NCBI RefSeq assembly: GCF_000320505.1
Contig: NZ_BAGX02000020.1
Location: forward strand, 290,573-354,572
Length of the DNA: 64,000 nt
Reading direction: 5' to 3'
Source of the DNA: Methanobrevibacter boviskoreani JH1
GTDB lineage: Archaea; Methanobacteriota; Methanobacteria; Methanobacteriales; Methanobacteriaceae
Part shown: positions 1 through 10,280 of the stretch, one piece after another
Numbering within the stretch: position 1 is the first letter of the stretch
Layout of the letters: every line of letters starts with the position of its first letter
Position numbers and translations under genes: made by a program
The notes under the pieces: model-generated
The model's input: only the letters and a program-made list of their open reading frames with translations
Told to the model about the DNA's origin: nothing
The model's database searches: none

Positions 1-123
1 ATTTATCATCTTAAATATTTAAAATTTTTTAAAATCTAGTACTAAACCAAATATCTTAAAATATTTATAAAATCTTGATTTGAACTAGATAAATACCTTG
101 AATATTTAAAATCAGGTATTTAA

Positions 124-1365
124 CTAGATAAATATTGCAATGATAATTAATGAAAATACAACAAGTAATGAGTTAGATAATGCATCTGTAAGACTTGTTG
201 ATACTGGAATGATTACATTATCCGGATCAAAACCCTTATTGTATGAATGCACACCTATAAAGAACACAATAAACATCATTATAAATATTAGTATAAGTCC
301 TGCAAGCATACTAATCAGGATCAATTGAGCCATTGGAAACATCTGTACACCTAGTAATGCACTTGAAATATCTGCAATAATAGCTATAAATGGGTATACA
401 ATCAGGGACAATAGGAATATAATGAAGAAATTATATTTCATTTGACTTGTAAACCTGAATTCTGCTTCTATTAAACCGGAGTGTAGTCCTGAAGATAATC
501 TTGCACCTAATATACTTACTAAATCCCCACTTTCACCTGAAAATAGAGGCACTAATGTTAATAAAGTTGGGTTTGTAAGTAAAGTAGATTCGCAACTATC
601 TAATATAAATCCTGCAAATATACCTAAGAATGAACATAAAACCAATGTAGGTGTTGATTGTCTAAGAATCAATCTAATATCCTCGTTAGAACTTATAGCA
701 TATACAAATAACAATATAATAAAGATTAAAACCCCAACAAATATTATTGTTTTAATAAAATAATTGTTAATAAACAATTTTAAGATATATATTGATGCTA
801 TAATTGCAGGTAAAGTAAATAAATCCCCAAATGCTGCAACAATAGGTGTTGTTATGTTATCCGGGTCCCATCCACCTATGTAACTTTTAATGGATATGAA
901 AAATGTAATCGGCAACATTATAATACTTGAAATTGCACCTGCGAAAACGGATATTAGGATTATATCCATAATACCAATACATTTCAAGTGGAAGATAAAA
1001 CATATTAACTTAGCAAAAATAGCTAAAAATAGTGATAAAACCATAGTTAATATAAATGAAGCTGAAAGGTTTGTATTAAGTATTGGAGACCATTTAAATT
1101 CCGGATCCAAAGTACCGATATGGAGGTTGGTACTTAATCTTGATGCAAAAGATCCGAATATATTGCCTCTCATTCCAATAGCCCCAGGAATAAGAACAAG
1201 AAGTCCAGGGAATAAGTCTAAGAAATAGGTCATGTTTCCTAAGATTATACCTGCGCATAAATCCCCAACAGCACATATTAAAAGAGCAGTTAAACTTTCC
1301 CTAATAAAGGATTTGTTTACACTAATTATATGAGGTAACTTATCTACTTTAGTTTTATATTTCAT
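124..1365 (-). CDS. MgtE/SLC41-type divalent cation transporter, two fused membrane modules
   Basis: Polytopic membrane protein of 413 aa, predicted to move Mg2+ or a similar divalent cation. It consists of two tandem MgtE membrane modules (about residues 20-200 and 230-413). Each carries a matching pair of signatures: PGAIGMRGNIFGSFASRLST then GGWDPDNITTP in module 1, and FSGESGDLVSILGARLSS then KGFDPDNVIIP in module 2. The paired DPDN motifs correspond to the ion-coordinating aspartate segment of MgtE. The cytosolic N and CBS domains of bacterial MgtE are absent, so this is the fused SLC41-like architecture in which one chain does the work of an MgtE dimer. It lies just downstream of a PhoU/RCK_C gene on the same strand, suggesting an operon in which that protein regulates transport. 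The substrate is inferred from the family. Confidence 0.88.
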   Translation of the reverse strand: MKYKTKVDKLPHIISVNKSFIRESLTALLICAVGDLCAGIILGNMTYFLDLFPGLLVLIPGAIGMRGNIFGSFASRLSTNLHIGTLDPEFKWSPILNTNLSASFILTMVLSLFLAIFAKLICFIFHLKCIGIMDIILISVFAGAISSIIMLPITFFISIKSYIGGWDPDNITTPIVAAFGDLFTLPAIIASIYILKLFINNYFIKTIIFVGVLIFIILLFVYAISSNEDIRLILRQSTPTLVLCSFLGIFAGFILDSCESTLLTNPTLLTLVPLFSGESGDLVSILGARLSSGLHSGLIEAEFRFTSQMKYNFFIIFLLSLIVYPFIAIIADISSALLGVQMFPMAQLILISMLAGLILIFIMMFIVFFIGVHSYNKGFDPDNVIIPVSTSLTDALSNSLLVVFSLIIIAIFI

Positions 1366-1458
1366 TATATCAACATTATTTAATTAATAAAAGGTTTTTA
1401 AAACAATATAGAATAAATTAACTCATATTAAATAAAAAAAATTGAAAAATTTTATAAT

Positions 1459-2067
1459 TTAATCATCATCGTCATCTAAACTAATATCAGAAAGGTCATC
1501 AAATGACATTTCTCCATCTGCAATTTGAACTAATATATCAGAACCTGTTTCAGTTCCCTTAGCAAGTAATACATCATCCTCTAATATTACAGTATGTTTA
1601 TTTGGTCCGTAAATCCAGGTGTCATAACGTCTAATAGCTATAACCCTCATACCGGTACGGGTATCTAACAATAGGTCTCCTAAACTCTTGTTGCATAGTT
1701 CAGAATCCCCCTTTACAGTTACACTAGCAATCATCTCATCGGATTCCTCCATAACACGTTTAAAAATTGGATGTGGTTTGAATCCTTTGATTACTAGATC
1801 AGCTAAATCCTTTGCAGCGTTTGCAATTGATTCTGTTGCCTCTGCAATTTCAAGTAATGCAGTCAATTCCTCAGCATCCTCTTTTGACCTTGCAGCTAAA
1901 AGAGATTGAGTCTTAATTTCATAGTTTAAACTATTAATTCTATTTTCTAATTTCAGCACCTCGTGTGAGGCGTCTTTACTATTAAAAAGAACAGCAGAAT
2001 AGGCTAAATCTACCATTAACTCTGACATATTCTTCATTTCAATTAAAATATCTTTAATACTCGGCAT
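1459..2067 (-). CDS. PhoU-like / RCK_C (TrkA-C) regulatory protein
   Basis: Cytosolic 202-aa protein with an N-terminal all-helical PhoU-like region (about 1-110) and a C-terminal RCK_C/TrkA-C domain (about 115-190; [20 protein letters not shown] and the [14 protein letters not shown] turn). RCK_C domains bind nucleotides or ions and gate channels and transporters. The tail is a run of aspartates. The start is preceded by an AAGGGAT ribosome site. Because the MgtE-type transporter follows by about 90 bp on the same strand, it is probably the regulatory subunit of that transporter. The domain calls are firm; the ligand is unknown. Confidence 0.85.
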   Translation of the reverse strand: MPSIKDILIEMKNMSELMVDLAYSAVLFNSKDASHEVLKLENRINSLNYEIKTQSLLAARSKEDAEELTALLEIAEATESIANAAKDLADLVIKGFKPHPIFKRVMEESDEMIASVTVKGDSELCNKSLGDLLLDTRTGMRVIAIRRYDTWIYGPNKHTVILEDDVLLAKGTETGSDILVQIADGEMSFDDLSDISLDDDDD

Positions 2068-2451
2068 TAAATCCCTTCAATATATTAAAATTTTTTAAAA
2101 AAATTCTAAATTCAATATTATATCTTTTATTTCTTTAAATATAAATATTAAATTTTCATGAATTATCATTGATAAAAATCAAATATAGATAAAAAATCTA
2201 GTATTTGCAAGTACTAATTAATAATGTCTAAGTAGATTTATAAATAGATAATAAAAACCGACTATTTAAAAAAAATCAATACAATAAGCTTATAAAAAAC
2301 ATTATTAAGAAGAAATTGATTATTTAAAAAGATAGGATAAAATATTAAAAAAAATAGTTCAACAAATAATCAACAATCTTAAAAAAGAATTAATAATTTA
2401 TTGAAGATTATCATAAAAATATAAAAATAAATTTTAAAAATAAGAGGTTAC
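2068..2451. other. AT-rich intergenic region, no gene seen
   Basis: This stretch between the PhoU/RCK_C gene start and the cbiH stop is low-complexity AT-rich DNA. It must contain the promoter of the PhoU/RCK_C-transporter operon and the 3' end of the cbiH transcript. I see no open frame with a ribosome site, no structured RNA and no repeat. Confidence 0.6.
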
Positions 2452-3522
2452 TTATTCTACTTTTGGATTGGACAAAATACAAGCCCGTCTCAATTTTAAA
2501 AGGGCTTTCTTATTCTTTAATAAATCGTTAGGCTCTTTGACTAATTTATTGACATATGGTTTTATACAGTCAATGTTTTCCTTTTTATGTACCCACACAC
2601 AGTCCTCACATGACCATACATTCTTGTTCTTGATCCACCTTCCGCCTGTTGACGGATCTCCACAGGGATAAAATGGACAATAACAGAAATCGCAGTATTG
2701 ACCGTCCTCATGACATGGATAATAACCACAGGATTTATTCGGTCCTGTTGGGGTCTCACCATCAATATATCTTTGATAGAAATCCACAGACATTGGATGT
2801 AATCTTTCACGAACCACATACCCTCTTGAGGTAATCATGTAACCGTTTTCCTCATAGGTCATCTTATTTCCAACAATAAGACATGTAAACATGTTAATTT
2901 TATCTGGATCAAGCTCTTTTAATTTAATTACCTTAACCTTTGACGGATAGGTTTCACTGTTTACAATACCTATTAACGTATTCTCTCCACGGATCTTTAA
3001 AGTTAAATCCATGAACAATTTAAATGGCTCTTTTCTTGACTTACTTATTGGATTATAAATAGCTATAATCAAGTTTGACTTTAAGGCATGCTCCAATTTA
3101 TTTTCAATTTCGGATAGTGGAGTTAATAGATTACTTAAACTGATGGCTGCAAAATCATGAAGTGGAGCTCCAAGCTTACTTGCGGAGTAATTTAATGCTG
3201 AGACACCTGGATAAACATTTATGTCAATGTTATCATATTTACTTCCTATTTGAAACAATACATTTGCCATTCCAAATACGCCAGGATCGCCTGAGGATAC
3301 AATGGCCACAGTCTTACCTTCAAGACTTCTTGCTATAGCCATTTCAACTCTCTTAACCTCATCGCCCATACCTTTTTTAATTACTTCCTTACCTTCAATT
3401 AAATCAGATATAGCCTCGATGTAATTTTTATAACCAACAATTACATCGGAATCCTCAATAGCTTTTAAAGCTCCAAGTGTCATTGTATCTCTATCTTGAC
3501 CAATACCAATAACATTTATCAT
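2452..3522 (-). CDS. cbiH: Precorrin-3B / cobalt-factor III C17-methyltransferase with Cys-rich C-terminal domain
   Basis: SAM-dependent tetrapyrrole methyltransferase of cobamide synthesis (CbiH/CobJ). It methylates C17 and drives ring contraction. Residues 1-235 form the methyltransferase: N-terminal GIGQDRDTMTLGALKAIEDS, the SSGDPGVFGM loop and the IYNPISKSRKEP segment. Residues about 240-310 are a separate domain rich in cysteine (CGYYPCHEDGQYCDFCYCPF, then YPCGD and WSCEDC), like the zinc- or iron-binding cysteine-rich small domain seen as an extra module on archaeal CobJ homologues. It works with cbiG (next step, ring opening) and cbiB, found 4-7 kb away. The extra domain makes the protein about 100 aa longer than a minimal CbiH. 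Confidence 0.92.
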   Translation of the reverse strand: MINVIGIGQDRDTMTLGALKAIEDSDVIVGYKNYIEAISDLIEGKEVIKKGMGDEVKRVEMAIARSLEGKTVAIVSSGDPGVFGMANVLFQIGSKYDNIDINVYPGVSALNYSASKLGAPLHDFAAISLSNLLTPLSEIENKLEHALKSNLIIAIYNPISKSRKEPFKLFMDLTLKIRGENTLIGIVNSETYPSKVKVIKLKELDPDKINMFTCLIVGNKMTYEENGYMITSRGYVVRERLHPMSVDFYQRYIDGETPTGPNKSCGYYPCHEDGQYCDFCYCPFYPCGDPSTGGRWIKNKNVWSCEDCVWVHKKENIDCIKPYVNKLVKEPNDLLKNKKALLKLRRACILSNPKVE

Positions 3523-3616
3523 AATACCAACTGTTATCCATTTACATTAAAATATTAAAAATAGCTATTAAAATTAAAAATTATAAAAAAATAATATTAA
3601 ATTAAAAATCTAATTA

Positions 3617-4177
3617 TTAAACAATTCCTAATGAATCATTGGATCCATTTGACGTATTATTAACTGTGTTAGTTGCATTTGGATTATATATCTTCAATAT
3701 TGAATTAATTTTAATTGAATTTAAATTAACCTGATAACCTTCATCGGTTGAATTAGCAGTTGCAGTAGCCAATATCTTATAGTCAGGACTTGCACTGATT
3801 ACAATTGATGAACTTGAAGATGAAGGACTTGAATAACCATATGCAGTAATATTTAAATTGATTTCATCATCATCAGTAGAATCAAATGTTCCAATAGTTA
3901 AATTATTATAATCGATTCCATCTACACCCGTCAGGTTCTGCAGTTGTGCTGCAAACTCCTGTTTATTTGTTACATTAATAGGTGTTGGATCTTTAATAAC
4001 TACACTATTAATATTTTGAGATGAAAAGATTCCATTTATAGTATCCATTTGTAGGTTAATCAATCCACCTACATCTGGAACCTGAGATGTAACTATAGTA
4101 TAAGAACTTAATAACCCAGCTTCGAAAAAACCTATAAATAAAACTATTATAAGTATTCCTTTAAGCACTTTATTCAT
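3617..4177 (-). CDS. Secreted or membrane-anchored hypothetical protein
   Basis: Not recognised. The 186-aa product has a basic start (MNKVLKG) and one hydrophobic segment (about residues 7-30) acting as a signal peptide or anchor, then an extracellular part rich in Asn, Thr and Ser with many N-glycosylation sequons (NNLT, NLTG, NITA, NATN, NNTS, NGSN) and a serine run near residue 120. The composition fits an archaeal surface protein. A GTGAT ribosome site precedes the start. It is divergent from the DNA polymerase D small-subunit gene and about 100 bp upstream of cbiH on the same strand. I see no catalytic motif. Confidence 0.7.
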   Translation of the reverse strand: MNKVLKGILIIVLFIGFFEAGLLSSYTIVTSQVPDVGGLINLQMDTINGIFSSQNINSVVIKDPTPINVTNKQEFAAQLQNLTGVDGIDYNNLTIGTFDSTDDDEINLNITAYGYSSPSSSSSSIVISASPDYKILATATANSTDEGYQVNLNSIKINSILKIYNPNATNTVNNTSNGSNDSLGIV

Positions 4178-4477
4178 TATATCACGTTCTAAATTTTAAA
4201 TCATGAAAATATTAAATATAATAATAAAAATTATTTAATTGAATTACTAATATATTTGAAAATCCTTGATTTATTATACTATATTTAAATTTATTAATAT
4301 AAAAATATACCTAATTTATAAAAAAAATATCTGAAAAATCCATTGATTGAAATATTCATAAAATTTTATATAATTCTAAATAAAAAATTAAATAATGATA
4401 AAAATTTAGAAATATTCTTTTATAATAAATTGAGAATTTATTTAAATTTACTGGTATTTAGCTTAAGTCCGTTTTAA

Positions 4478-4491
4478 AGGATTTAAATCCT
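4478..4491. promoter_or_regulatory. 14-bp perfect palindrome upstream of polB
   Basis: AGGATTTAAATCCT is self-complementary and lies 23 bp before the polB start. It could be an operator or a short hairpin in the leader. The rest of the 330-bp gap upstream (4178-4514) is featureless AT-rich DNA that must hold the divergent promoters. Confidence 0.3.
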
Positions 4492-4514
4492 ATAAATAAA
4501 TAAAAATGATTATT

Positions 4515-6344
4515 ATGTCTTCAGAAATTCTTTTAAAATTTGCAAAAAAAGGTTTCAACCTATCACCAGCTGCATACTCCAAGATTCTAGAATCAAATGA
4601 TCCTTTAACTCTTACATCATCAATCATTGTTAAGTTAAAAAGCAGTGACCTTACAAAAGATGACTTTGTATCCGTTAATGAGGACATTATAGAGAAATTA
4701 ATTAATGGGGAGAATGTCGACAATCTAGAATCTAAAGATATTAAAAGTATTCAAAATCAAAATAAACCTTTAAACAAGGCCATTAATAATGATTTAAAAA
4801 TCTCAAAAGAAGTTGAGGATATTGAAAACAACGGTATAGAAATAGAACCAGAAAAAACCATCAAAAACAGAAAACCAGAAACAGAACCAAAAATAGAAAA
4901 CAACATTGAAAACAACAACATAAAAACAGAACCGGAAATGGAAAAGCCTCAAACTTCAATTGAAAGTGAGTTAGACGAATCAGAAGAGGATGGGGAATTT
5001 GATGCATCTAAAATAAGGTATAATCCAGGTACCGATGCACAGGCTGAAAAGATTGCAGATATTAAAAACATCAAAGACAACCACAAAATCTGTAGAAGAA
5101 ACATGGAGGAAAGCAATGTCGAATATGATTTTGAAATACTTCAGGATACAAGTAACAAGTCATATACTAGTGGTGAAATCGGAAACCTTATAAGCTACTT
5201 CAGAAGCAGATATGAAAAGGAGGCGGAGATTCTATCTAAAAGACCTGAGCTTAGAGTATACCAGAAAATTGAAGATATCTCAGATGATCAGACTGATTTA
5301 GCTCTAATTTTAATGGTCAATGAAATTAGAACCACCAAAAAAGGCCATAAACTAATTGAATTCGAGGATGAAACCGGTACAATTCCAATCCTATTTAGTA
5401 AGGATAATACTGAATTGTATAATGAGGCTGAGAAACTTGTAAAGGACGAGGTAGTAGGAATTCTTGCAAGTAAAATGCAGGGTAGTGGAAACCAGCTTGC
5501 GATTGGAAACCAGATTATACATCCAGGTGTTCCAAGAATACCTCAAAAGGAGATGGACTTTGGTATAGTATTCCTATCCGATGTCCATATAGGCAGTAAA
5601 ACATTTCTTCCTGAGGCATTTGAAAGGTTTATCATGTGGATAAACGGTGAATATGGTAATGAGGAACAAGTCAGAATAGCTAATGATGTTAAATATCTTA
5701 TTATTGGTGGAGATATTGTGGACGGAATTGGTGTCTATCCAAACCAGGAAAAGGAACTGGAAATTAAGGATATCCGTCAACAATATGACAAGGCGGCTAG
5801 TTACTTAGGACAAATCAGAAGTGACATTAAAATCATCATTACCCCTGGAAACCACGATGCATCTAGGGTTGCAGAGCCTCAACCAGCTGTACCGGAAAAA
5901 TACGCAAAATCATTATATGAACTAAACAATGTGGAATTTATCAGTAATCCGGGATATGTGTCATTAGATGGAATCAAAGTTTTAATATACCATGGACGTA
6001 GTTTTGATGATATGGCAATGAGTGTCAAAGGATTTTCCCATGAAAGAAACGATATATTAATGGAAGAACTCCTTAAAAAAAGACATCTAGCACCAATCTA
6101 TGGGGAAAGAACTCCACTTGCATCAGAACTTGAGGACTATCTTGTAATCTCCGATGTTCCAGATGTGTTCCATACTGGACATGTACACATTAACACACAT
6201 AAGGTATTCAACGGCATACATCTAATAAATTCAGGAACATTCCAGACCCAGACCGAGTTCCAGAAGATTTATAATATTGAACCAACTCCTGCGGAAGTTC
6301 CTATACTTGATAAAGGAGTTTATAGACAATTAAAATTCATATAA
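4515..6344 (+). CDS. polB: DNA polymerase II (family D) small subunit DP1
   Basis: Small subunit of the euryarchaeal replicative polymerase PolD, carrying the 3'-5' proofreading exonuclease. The N-terminal helical domain (1-75) is followed by a long charged, Glu/Asn/Lys-rich linker (about 85-170), an OB fold (about 250-345) and a calcineurin-like phosphoesterase domain (about 350-600). The metal-binding motifs are all present: [38 protein letters not shown] and [10 protein letters not shown]. An upstream in-frame ATG at 4506 exists; I prefer 4515 ([13 protein letters not shown]), as neither has a clear ribosome site. Position about 5 kb from the origin groups it with replication genes. The linker is unusually low-complexity. 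Confidence 0.96.
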   Translation: MSSEILLKFAKKGFNLSPAAYSKILESNDPLTLTSSIIVKLKSSDLTKDDFVSVNEDIIEKLINGENVDNLESKDIKSIQNQNKPLNKAINNDLKISKEVEDIENNGIEIEPEKTIKNRKPETEPKIENNIENNNIKTEPEMEKPQTSIESELDESEEDGEFDASKIRYNPGTDAQAEKIADIKNIKDNHKICRRNMEESNVEYDFEILQDTSNKSYTSGEIGNLISYFRSRYEKEAEILSKRPELRVYQKIEDISDDQTDLALILMVNEIRTTKKGHKLIEFEDETGTIPILFSKDNTELYNEAEKLVKDEVVGILASKMQGSGNQLAIGNQIIHPGVPRIPQKEMDFGIVFLSDVHIGSKTFLPEAFERFIMWINGEYGNEEQVRIANDVKYLIIGGDIVDGIGVYPNQEKELEIKDIRQQYDKAASYLGQIRSDIKIIITPGNHDASRVAEPQPAVPEKYAKSLYELNNVEFISNPGYVSLDGIKVLIYHGRSFDDMAMSVKGFSHERNDILMEELLKKRHLAPIYGERTPLASELEDYLVISDVPDVFHTGHVHINTHKVFNGIHLINSGTFQTQTEFQKIYNIEPTPAEVPILDKGVYRQLKFI

Positions 6345-6374
6345 ATAGTTTTTATTTTTTATTGGAGGTAAAAT

Positions 6375-6968
6375 ATGACAGATTCAAAAACACTAATTGT
6401 AGAATATTCAAAAAAACTTTATGACTTAGGTCTAGTTCCTGGAAAATCAGGAAATGTCAGTATAAAATTTAAATCAGATGATGGCTCAGATTTGGTAGCC
6501 ATTACACCAACCTTGGTTTCATTAGGTGATCTGACAGAGGATAAAATTGTAGTTATTGATTTAGATGGAAATATATTGTCCGATGGTAAGCCTTCATCTG
6601 AGTATGTAATGCATTGTTCCATTTACAAGAACCGTGAGGATGTATCAAGTATTGTACATACACATTCACCATTTGCCACAGGCTATGCCCACTCCAATAA
6701 AAAACTTAAAAGATATGAGGGTTTCGGACCAATTAAAGCTCCTACAAATCCTGAGATTAAATACTACAAACCGGGAACATTAGAGCTTGCAGAGAATGTT
6801 GGCAAGGCATTTAAAGAAAATCAGGATAATATATCAGATGTATTAATCTTAAAAAACCATGGAATAATCACTGTCGGATCCGATATAGAGGAGGCATCTA
6901 ACCTTGCTGAATTTATTGAATTAACAGCCAAAACACAGTACATATCCCAAACATTAAATTCACTATAA
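6375..6968 (+). CDS. fucA: Class II aldolase (L-fuculose-1-phosphate aldolase family)
   Basis: Zn-dependent class II aldolase/adducin-family protein of 197 aa. Visible motifs: GLVPGKSGNVSIKF (phosphate loop), SSEYVMHCSIY, the metal-ligand HTHSPFA and the third histidine region LKNHGIITVG. In methanogens the homologue (MJ1418) cleaves fuculose 1-phosphate to supply lactaldehyde for the lactate moiety of coenzyme F420, so that is the likely role here; substrate specificity cannot be read from the sequence. It begins 30 bp after polB with a GGAGGT ribosome site and may be cotranscribed with it. Confidence 0.88.
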   Translation: MTDSKTLIVEYSKKLYDLGLVPGKSGNVSIKFKSDDGSDLVAITPTLVSLGDLTEDKIVVIDLDGNILSDGKPSSEYVMHCSIYKNREDVSSIVHTHSPFATGYAHSNKKLKRYEGFGPIKAPTNPEIKYYKPGTLELAENVGKAFKENQDNISDVLILKNHGIITVGSDIEEASNLAEFIELTAKTQYISQTLNSL

Positions 6969-7124
6969 ACCATTTTTTAAATGTATCTTATTTTTTTTTT
7001 AAAAAAAAGCTTTATATACCATAATAAAATAATATTAATTTTAGCAAAATTTTAATATTATAAAAAAAATAAATAATAATAGTTTATTTTATTTACCAAA
7101 AATAAATTTAAAGGAGTGTTATTT

Positions 7125-7373
7125 ATGGTTAACGAAATATTTCAAGAAGTTTCAGAGATATTAAATTATATTATGGAAAACAATACTGTACCAAGAAACA
7201 TTAGAAAGGCTGCAGAAGAATCTAATGACATTTTAATGAATGGAGAGGACGACGATACAGTAAGGGCAAGTTCAGTTATTGTTATCTTAGATGATATTAG
7301 TAATGATCCTAATATTCCTGTACATGCTAGAACTTTAATATGGGAAATTCTAAGTAAATTAGAATCATTATAG
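7125..7373 (+). CDS. UPF0147 family protein
   Basis: Small acidic helical protein (82 aa) of the archaeal UPF0147 family, conserved but without known function. Recognisable features are [18 protein letters not shown] and a stretch of short helices ending in [16 protein letters not shown]. The ATG at 7125 is chosen because an AAAGGAGTG ribosome site ends 7 nt upstream; the GTG at 7116 overlaps that site. It has its own upstream gap and probably its own promoter. Confidence 0.88.
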   Translation: MVNEIFQEVSEILNYIMENNTVPRNIRKAAEESNDILMNGEDDDTVRASSVIVILDDISNDPNIPVHARTLIWEILSKLESL

Positions 7374-7708
7374 ATAAAATTTTATTTTATTTTTTTAATT
7401 TAAGCTATTTTTATAAAGCTATAATTTTAATCAGCATTTTTATTTAATGTTAAAACTTTTTTTTATACATAATATAATATTGAAATATCTAATCACTTGC
7501 TTTTTTTATATATTAATTGAATTATTAGTAATTTATAATAATCAATCCATCGCTATTTTTTATAAAAATTAATTAAATTACTAACTAAATCATTTTAAAT
7601 TATAAAATAACCTATATTTCTTTTTTATAAAAAAAAATATTATAATAGATTATTATACTAAATTAAATAATATAATAATAATAATAATAACTTAAACAAA
7701 TCCTAAAT
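7374..7708. other. AT-rich intergenic region between convergent genes
   Basis: The UPF0147 gene and cbiG converge here. The DNA is almost pure A/T with T-runs that could terminate both transcripts and a short AAT repeat near 7675-7690. I see no gene, RNA or operator. Confidence 0.55.
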
Positions 7709-8743
7709 CTATTTTGAAACAGCTACTGCTACAGTTACACCATCTATTGCTATTTTTTTATGGATTAATTTTCCACCTTCACCTACAGCTATCATTGCAC
7801 ATTGCTCACAGACACCGTCTATTCCAAATTTCTTCTGGACGAACTCAGATCTGGAACAATCATCTGATGTGAAAATACGGACATCATCTATATCAATTAT
7901 CTCCAATGGTCTATTGTAATGTTTGCATGCATTAATTATTCCTTCCTCATCTTTTTTAATTGATATAGTTGCAAAACTATTAACTCTACTGATAGGTATA
8001 TTCAAATTTTCGAGTGCATTTTCAACAGCTATCATCACATTTTGCATGGTCTTACCACGTCTTGAACCAATGCCCACCACAAGTTTCCTCTCATCCATTT
8101 CAAGTGTAAACTCCTGACCATCACTTTCAAACGAGAATTGAATCTGTCCTAAATTCACCTTATTTTCAAGATTGTTATCAGAATATCCCTTTTCAGGTAA
8201 TTGCTCAAACTTGCATCCTAAAAAGTATTTTTTTAAAAAGTTTATATCCTTTTCTGATTTAATAGTAAAAGGGATATTGTTTAAAACGGCCTTATTAAAT
8301 GGCAATATTGATTTGACGTTATTAATTCTATAATAGTATCTAGATGCAATTGTATCAACACCATATTTATAATTTACATCTGTAGATGTTGAAATGACAG
8401 GTTTTGCCCTGATTAATCTAGCTATCTTTCTTGTTAAATCATTTCCACCACCTAAATGACCTGAAAGTAGACTTACAACATATTCACCCTTCTCATCTAT
8501 ATTTAATATTGCAGGATCCTTATCCTTTGATTTGATTAAAGGGGCAACAGTTCTAACCGTAATGCCACTAGCCATTATTGCAATTATACCATCATAGTTA
8601 TTGAAAGCATAGTTAAAGTTTTCCTTAACATTTTTATAGAAACAATCACACTTTATAACTGTAGGATCTTTAGATAATTTCTCCTGAATCTCCAAGCCTA
8701 AATTTTTAGCATTTTCTGTAACTGATATTATTGCAATCTTCAT
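7709..8743 (-). CDS. cbiG: Cobalt-precorrin 5A hydrolase
   Basis: CbiG opens the delta-lactone of cobalt-precorrin-5A and releases acetaldehyde in anaerobic cobamide synthesis. The 344-aa chain has the CbiG N-terminal domain (YDGIIAIMASGITVRTVAPL), the central signature YVVSLLSGHLGGGNDLTRKI and the C-terminal CbiG_C domain (about 215-344; VVGIGSRRGKTMQNVMIAVE). Length and domain order are normal for the family. A TATA-like TTTATATATAAAG at 8817-8829 on this strand suggests a promoter about 75 bp upstream. Functionally it follows cbiH. Confidence 0.95.
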   Translation of the reverse strand: MKIAIISVTENAKNLGLEIQEKLSKDPTVIKCDCFYKNVKENFNYAFNNYDGIIAIMASGITVRTVAPLIKSKDKDPAILNIDEKGEYVVSLLSGHLGGGNDLTRKIARLIRAKPVISTSTDVNYKYGVDTIASRYYYRINNVKSILPFNKAVLNNIPFTIKSEKDINFLKKYFLGCKFEQLPEKGYSDNNLENKVNLGQIQFSFESDGQEFTLEMDERKLVVGIGSRRGKTMQNVMIAVENALENLNIPISRVNSFATISIKKDEEGIINACKHYNRPLEIIDIDDVRIFTSDDCSRSEFVQKKFGIDGVCEQCAMIAVGEGGKLIHKKIAIDGVTVAVAVSK

Positions 8744-9170
8744 AATTACACCTATAAAACCCTTATTTTACATTAAATTACATTATACTAAATAATAATT
8801 AATTTAATAAATCTTGCTTTATATATAAAACCTATTTAAAAAAAAATAAAATCTGATTTATATTAATAATATGTTTTTTATTAAATAAAGTTTTTAAAAT
8901 TAATAGAATATCCTTATATTTAAAGAATAATTTATCTAAAAAATAAGAATAAGTATTTGTTTAATCAATAAAAGGTTTTTATATCATATATCAATTAAAC
9001 AATAATTATCATATGATAAATTGAAAAACAAAACATATCATATATTTATAATTAAATAAACTATACTGAAGAAATCAAAAATAAACAGTAAAACAATGGA
9101 TAAACAATGATATTCAATAATATTAATAAAGTTAGTAAAAATAAGTAAAAAAAAATAGAAAATCAGGAAA
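8744..9170. other. cbiG promoter region and cbiB 3' flank
   Basis: A gene-free gap. Near cbiG there is a TATA-like box (8817-8829, minus strand). Further out lies a short cluster of ATATCATATAT-type palindromic elements (about 8977-9050, including TTATCATATGATAA at 9007-9020). These could be an operator or transcript-end hairpins. I see no cobalamin riboswitch here. Confidence 0.4.
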
Positions 9171-10280
9171 TTAGATTATCCACATTACGATTAGTATTAA
9201 GAATAGAATTATAAATTGGAATAAGATGAAAAGGAATATAGTCCATCTAGACAAATTATATGCTCTTCTAATATCATATGGCTCTATACGTTTTATTGGA
9301 TCTCCTAAGATATAATGATTCCTCTTAATCAATTGTATTGAAAGTGAACCGGCTGCAGCAGCCATTGGATAACCTGAGTTTGGACTTTCACATGCTCTTG
9401 CATCTCTTCTCATTATCCTTAAACCATTCCTCCAATCCATACCAAGAATTCTCGCAGACAATATCATTAAATATCCTGTAATCCTTGCTGGAATGAAGTT
9501 CAATAAATCATCGCATATTGCAGGAACAAATCCGATCTTGATGTATTTTTTAGTTTTATATCCAACCATAGCATCCTGTGTATTGACAATTCTAAAGAGA
9601 TATGCAATGATTATACATACAAATATCAGATCAATGACAACCCTATTTGCATCTATCTGCATATTATTTAAAACAAAGAGATTGAGGTTTGTTACAATAT
9701 AGCTATAATCAAACAAATGGTTATAACAATTGAATATGATAATTAAAAATCCCAATACAAAGTAATAGAACAATGGACTTATTACAGAGTCTGTAACATT
9801 TTCTGTCAAACTCTCAATTGTAGCGGATATAACATAGTTCTGGTTTAAGCCACTTAAGTCTCTGCTTACTAACTGTGATACGGCTTCCCTTGCTGCAAAA
9901 ATTTCCCTGTTTTCTAAAAGGATCCTGACATGTTCGGCAGAACTTAAAAGTAGATTAATTGAAAATGTAGATGATAGAAGCAATGCGAAAAGTATTATTG
10001 TAATTATCAATGGAAGGTATGTGATAATCAATAGTACAATATAGCTCACTATCAAAAATACAAAAACAACTGACAAAAGTAAATACAGTCCTGAAAGATA
10101 GGAATCGAGCTTTATATAGATATTCTTAAAAAAATTAGTTAATTTTCCAATAAATACAACTGGATGCATATTTGATGGAACCTCACCAATCAGCTCATCC
10201 ATCAATATTGCAAGTATGGAAACTACAAAAAACACCGTAGTTGTTATATAAAAATTATTTAAAAGAATACTATTTATCAT
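9171..10280 (-). CDS. cbiB: Adenosylcobinamide-phosphate synthase
   Basis: CbiB/CobD is an integral membrane enzyme that attaches (R)-1-amino-2-propanol phosphate, or a similar linker, to adenosylcobyric acid. Motifs seen: LAILMDELIGEVPSNMHPVV with FIGKLTNFFK, then FIPARITGYLMILS, the RDARACESPNSGYPMAAAAG block and LSIQLIKRN. Several hydrophobic helices cover residues 10-35, 55-110, 160-190 and 340-369. The length (369 aa) is slightly above the usual 310-330 because of an inserted membrane region near 60-110 and 180-230. It joins cbiH and cbiG as a loose cobamide cluster near the origin. Confidence 0.94.
   Translation of the reverse strand: MINSILLNNFYITTTVFFVVSILAILMDELIGEVPSNMHPVVFIGKLTNFFKNIYIKLDSYLSGLYLLLSVVFVFLIVSYIVLLIITYLPLIITIILFALLLSSTFSINLLLSSAEHVRILLENREIFAAREAVSQLVSRDLSGLNQNYVISATIESLTENVTDSVISPLFYYFVLGFLIIIFNCYNHLFDYSYIVTNLNLFVLNNMQIDANRVVIDLIFVCIIIAYLFRIVNTQDAMVGYKTKKYIKIGFVPAICDDLLNFIPARITGYLMILSARILGMDWRNGLRIMRRDARACESPNSGYPMAAAAGSLSIQLIKRNHYILGDPIKRIEPYDIRRAYNLSRWTIFLFILFQFIILFLILIVMWII

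Noticed and set aside
140-328. Plus-strand frame opposite the MgtE-type gene
   Set aside because: Antisense shadow of a clear membrane-transporter gene, no ribosome site and no recognisable protein.
8097-8110. Perfect ORB-like ATTTCAAGTGTAAA
   Set aside because: It lies inside cbiG and is explained by coding for FTLEM; similar coding matches occur in ribK (30567-30580) and hisB (58562-58575). Coding origin is the simpler explanation, so I did not list them as sites.
8977-9050. Possible cobalamin riboswitch upstream of cbiG
   Set aside because: The region is AT palindromes only; none of the conserved B12-box or core blocks is present.
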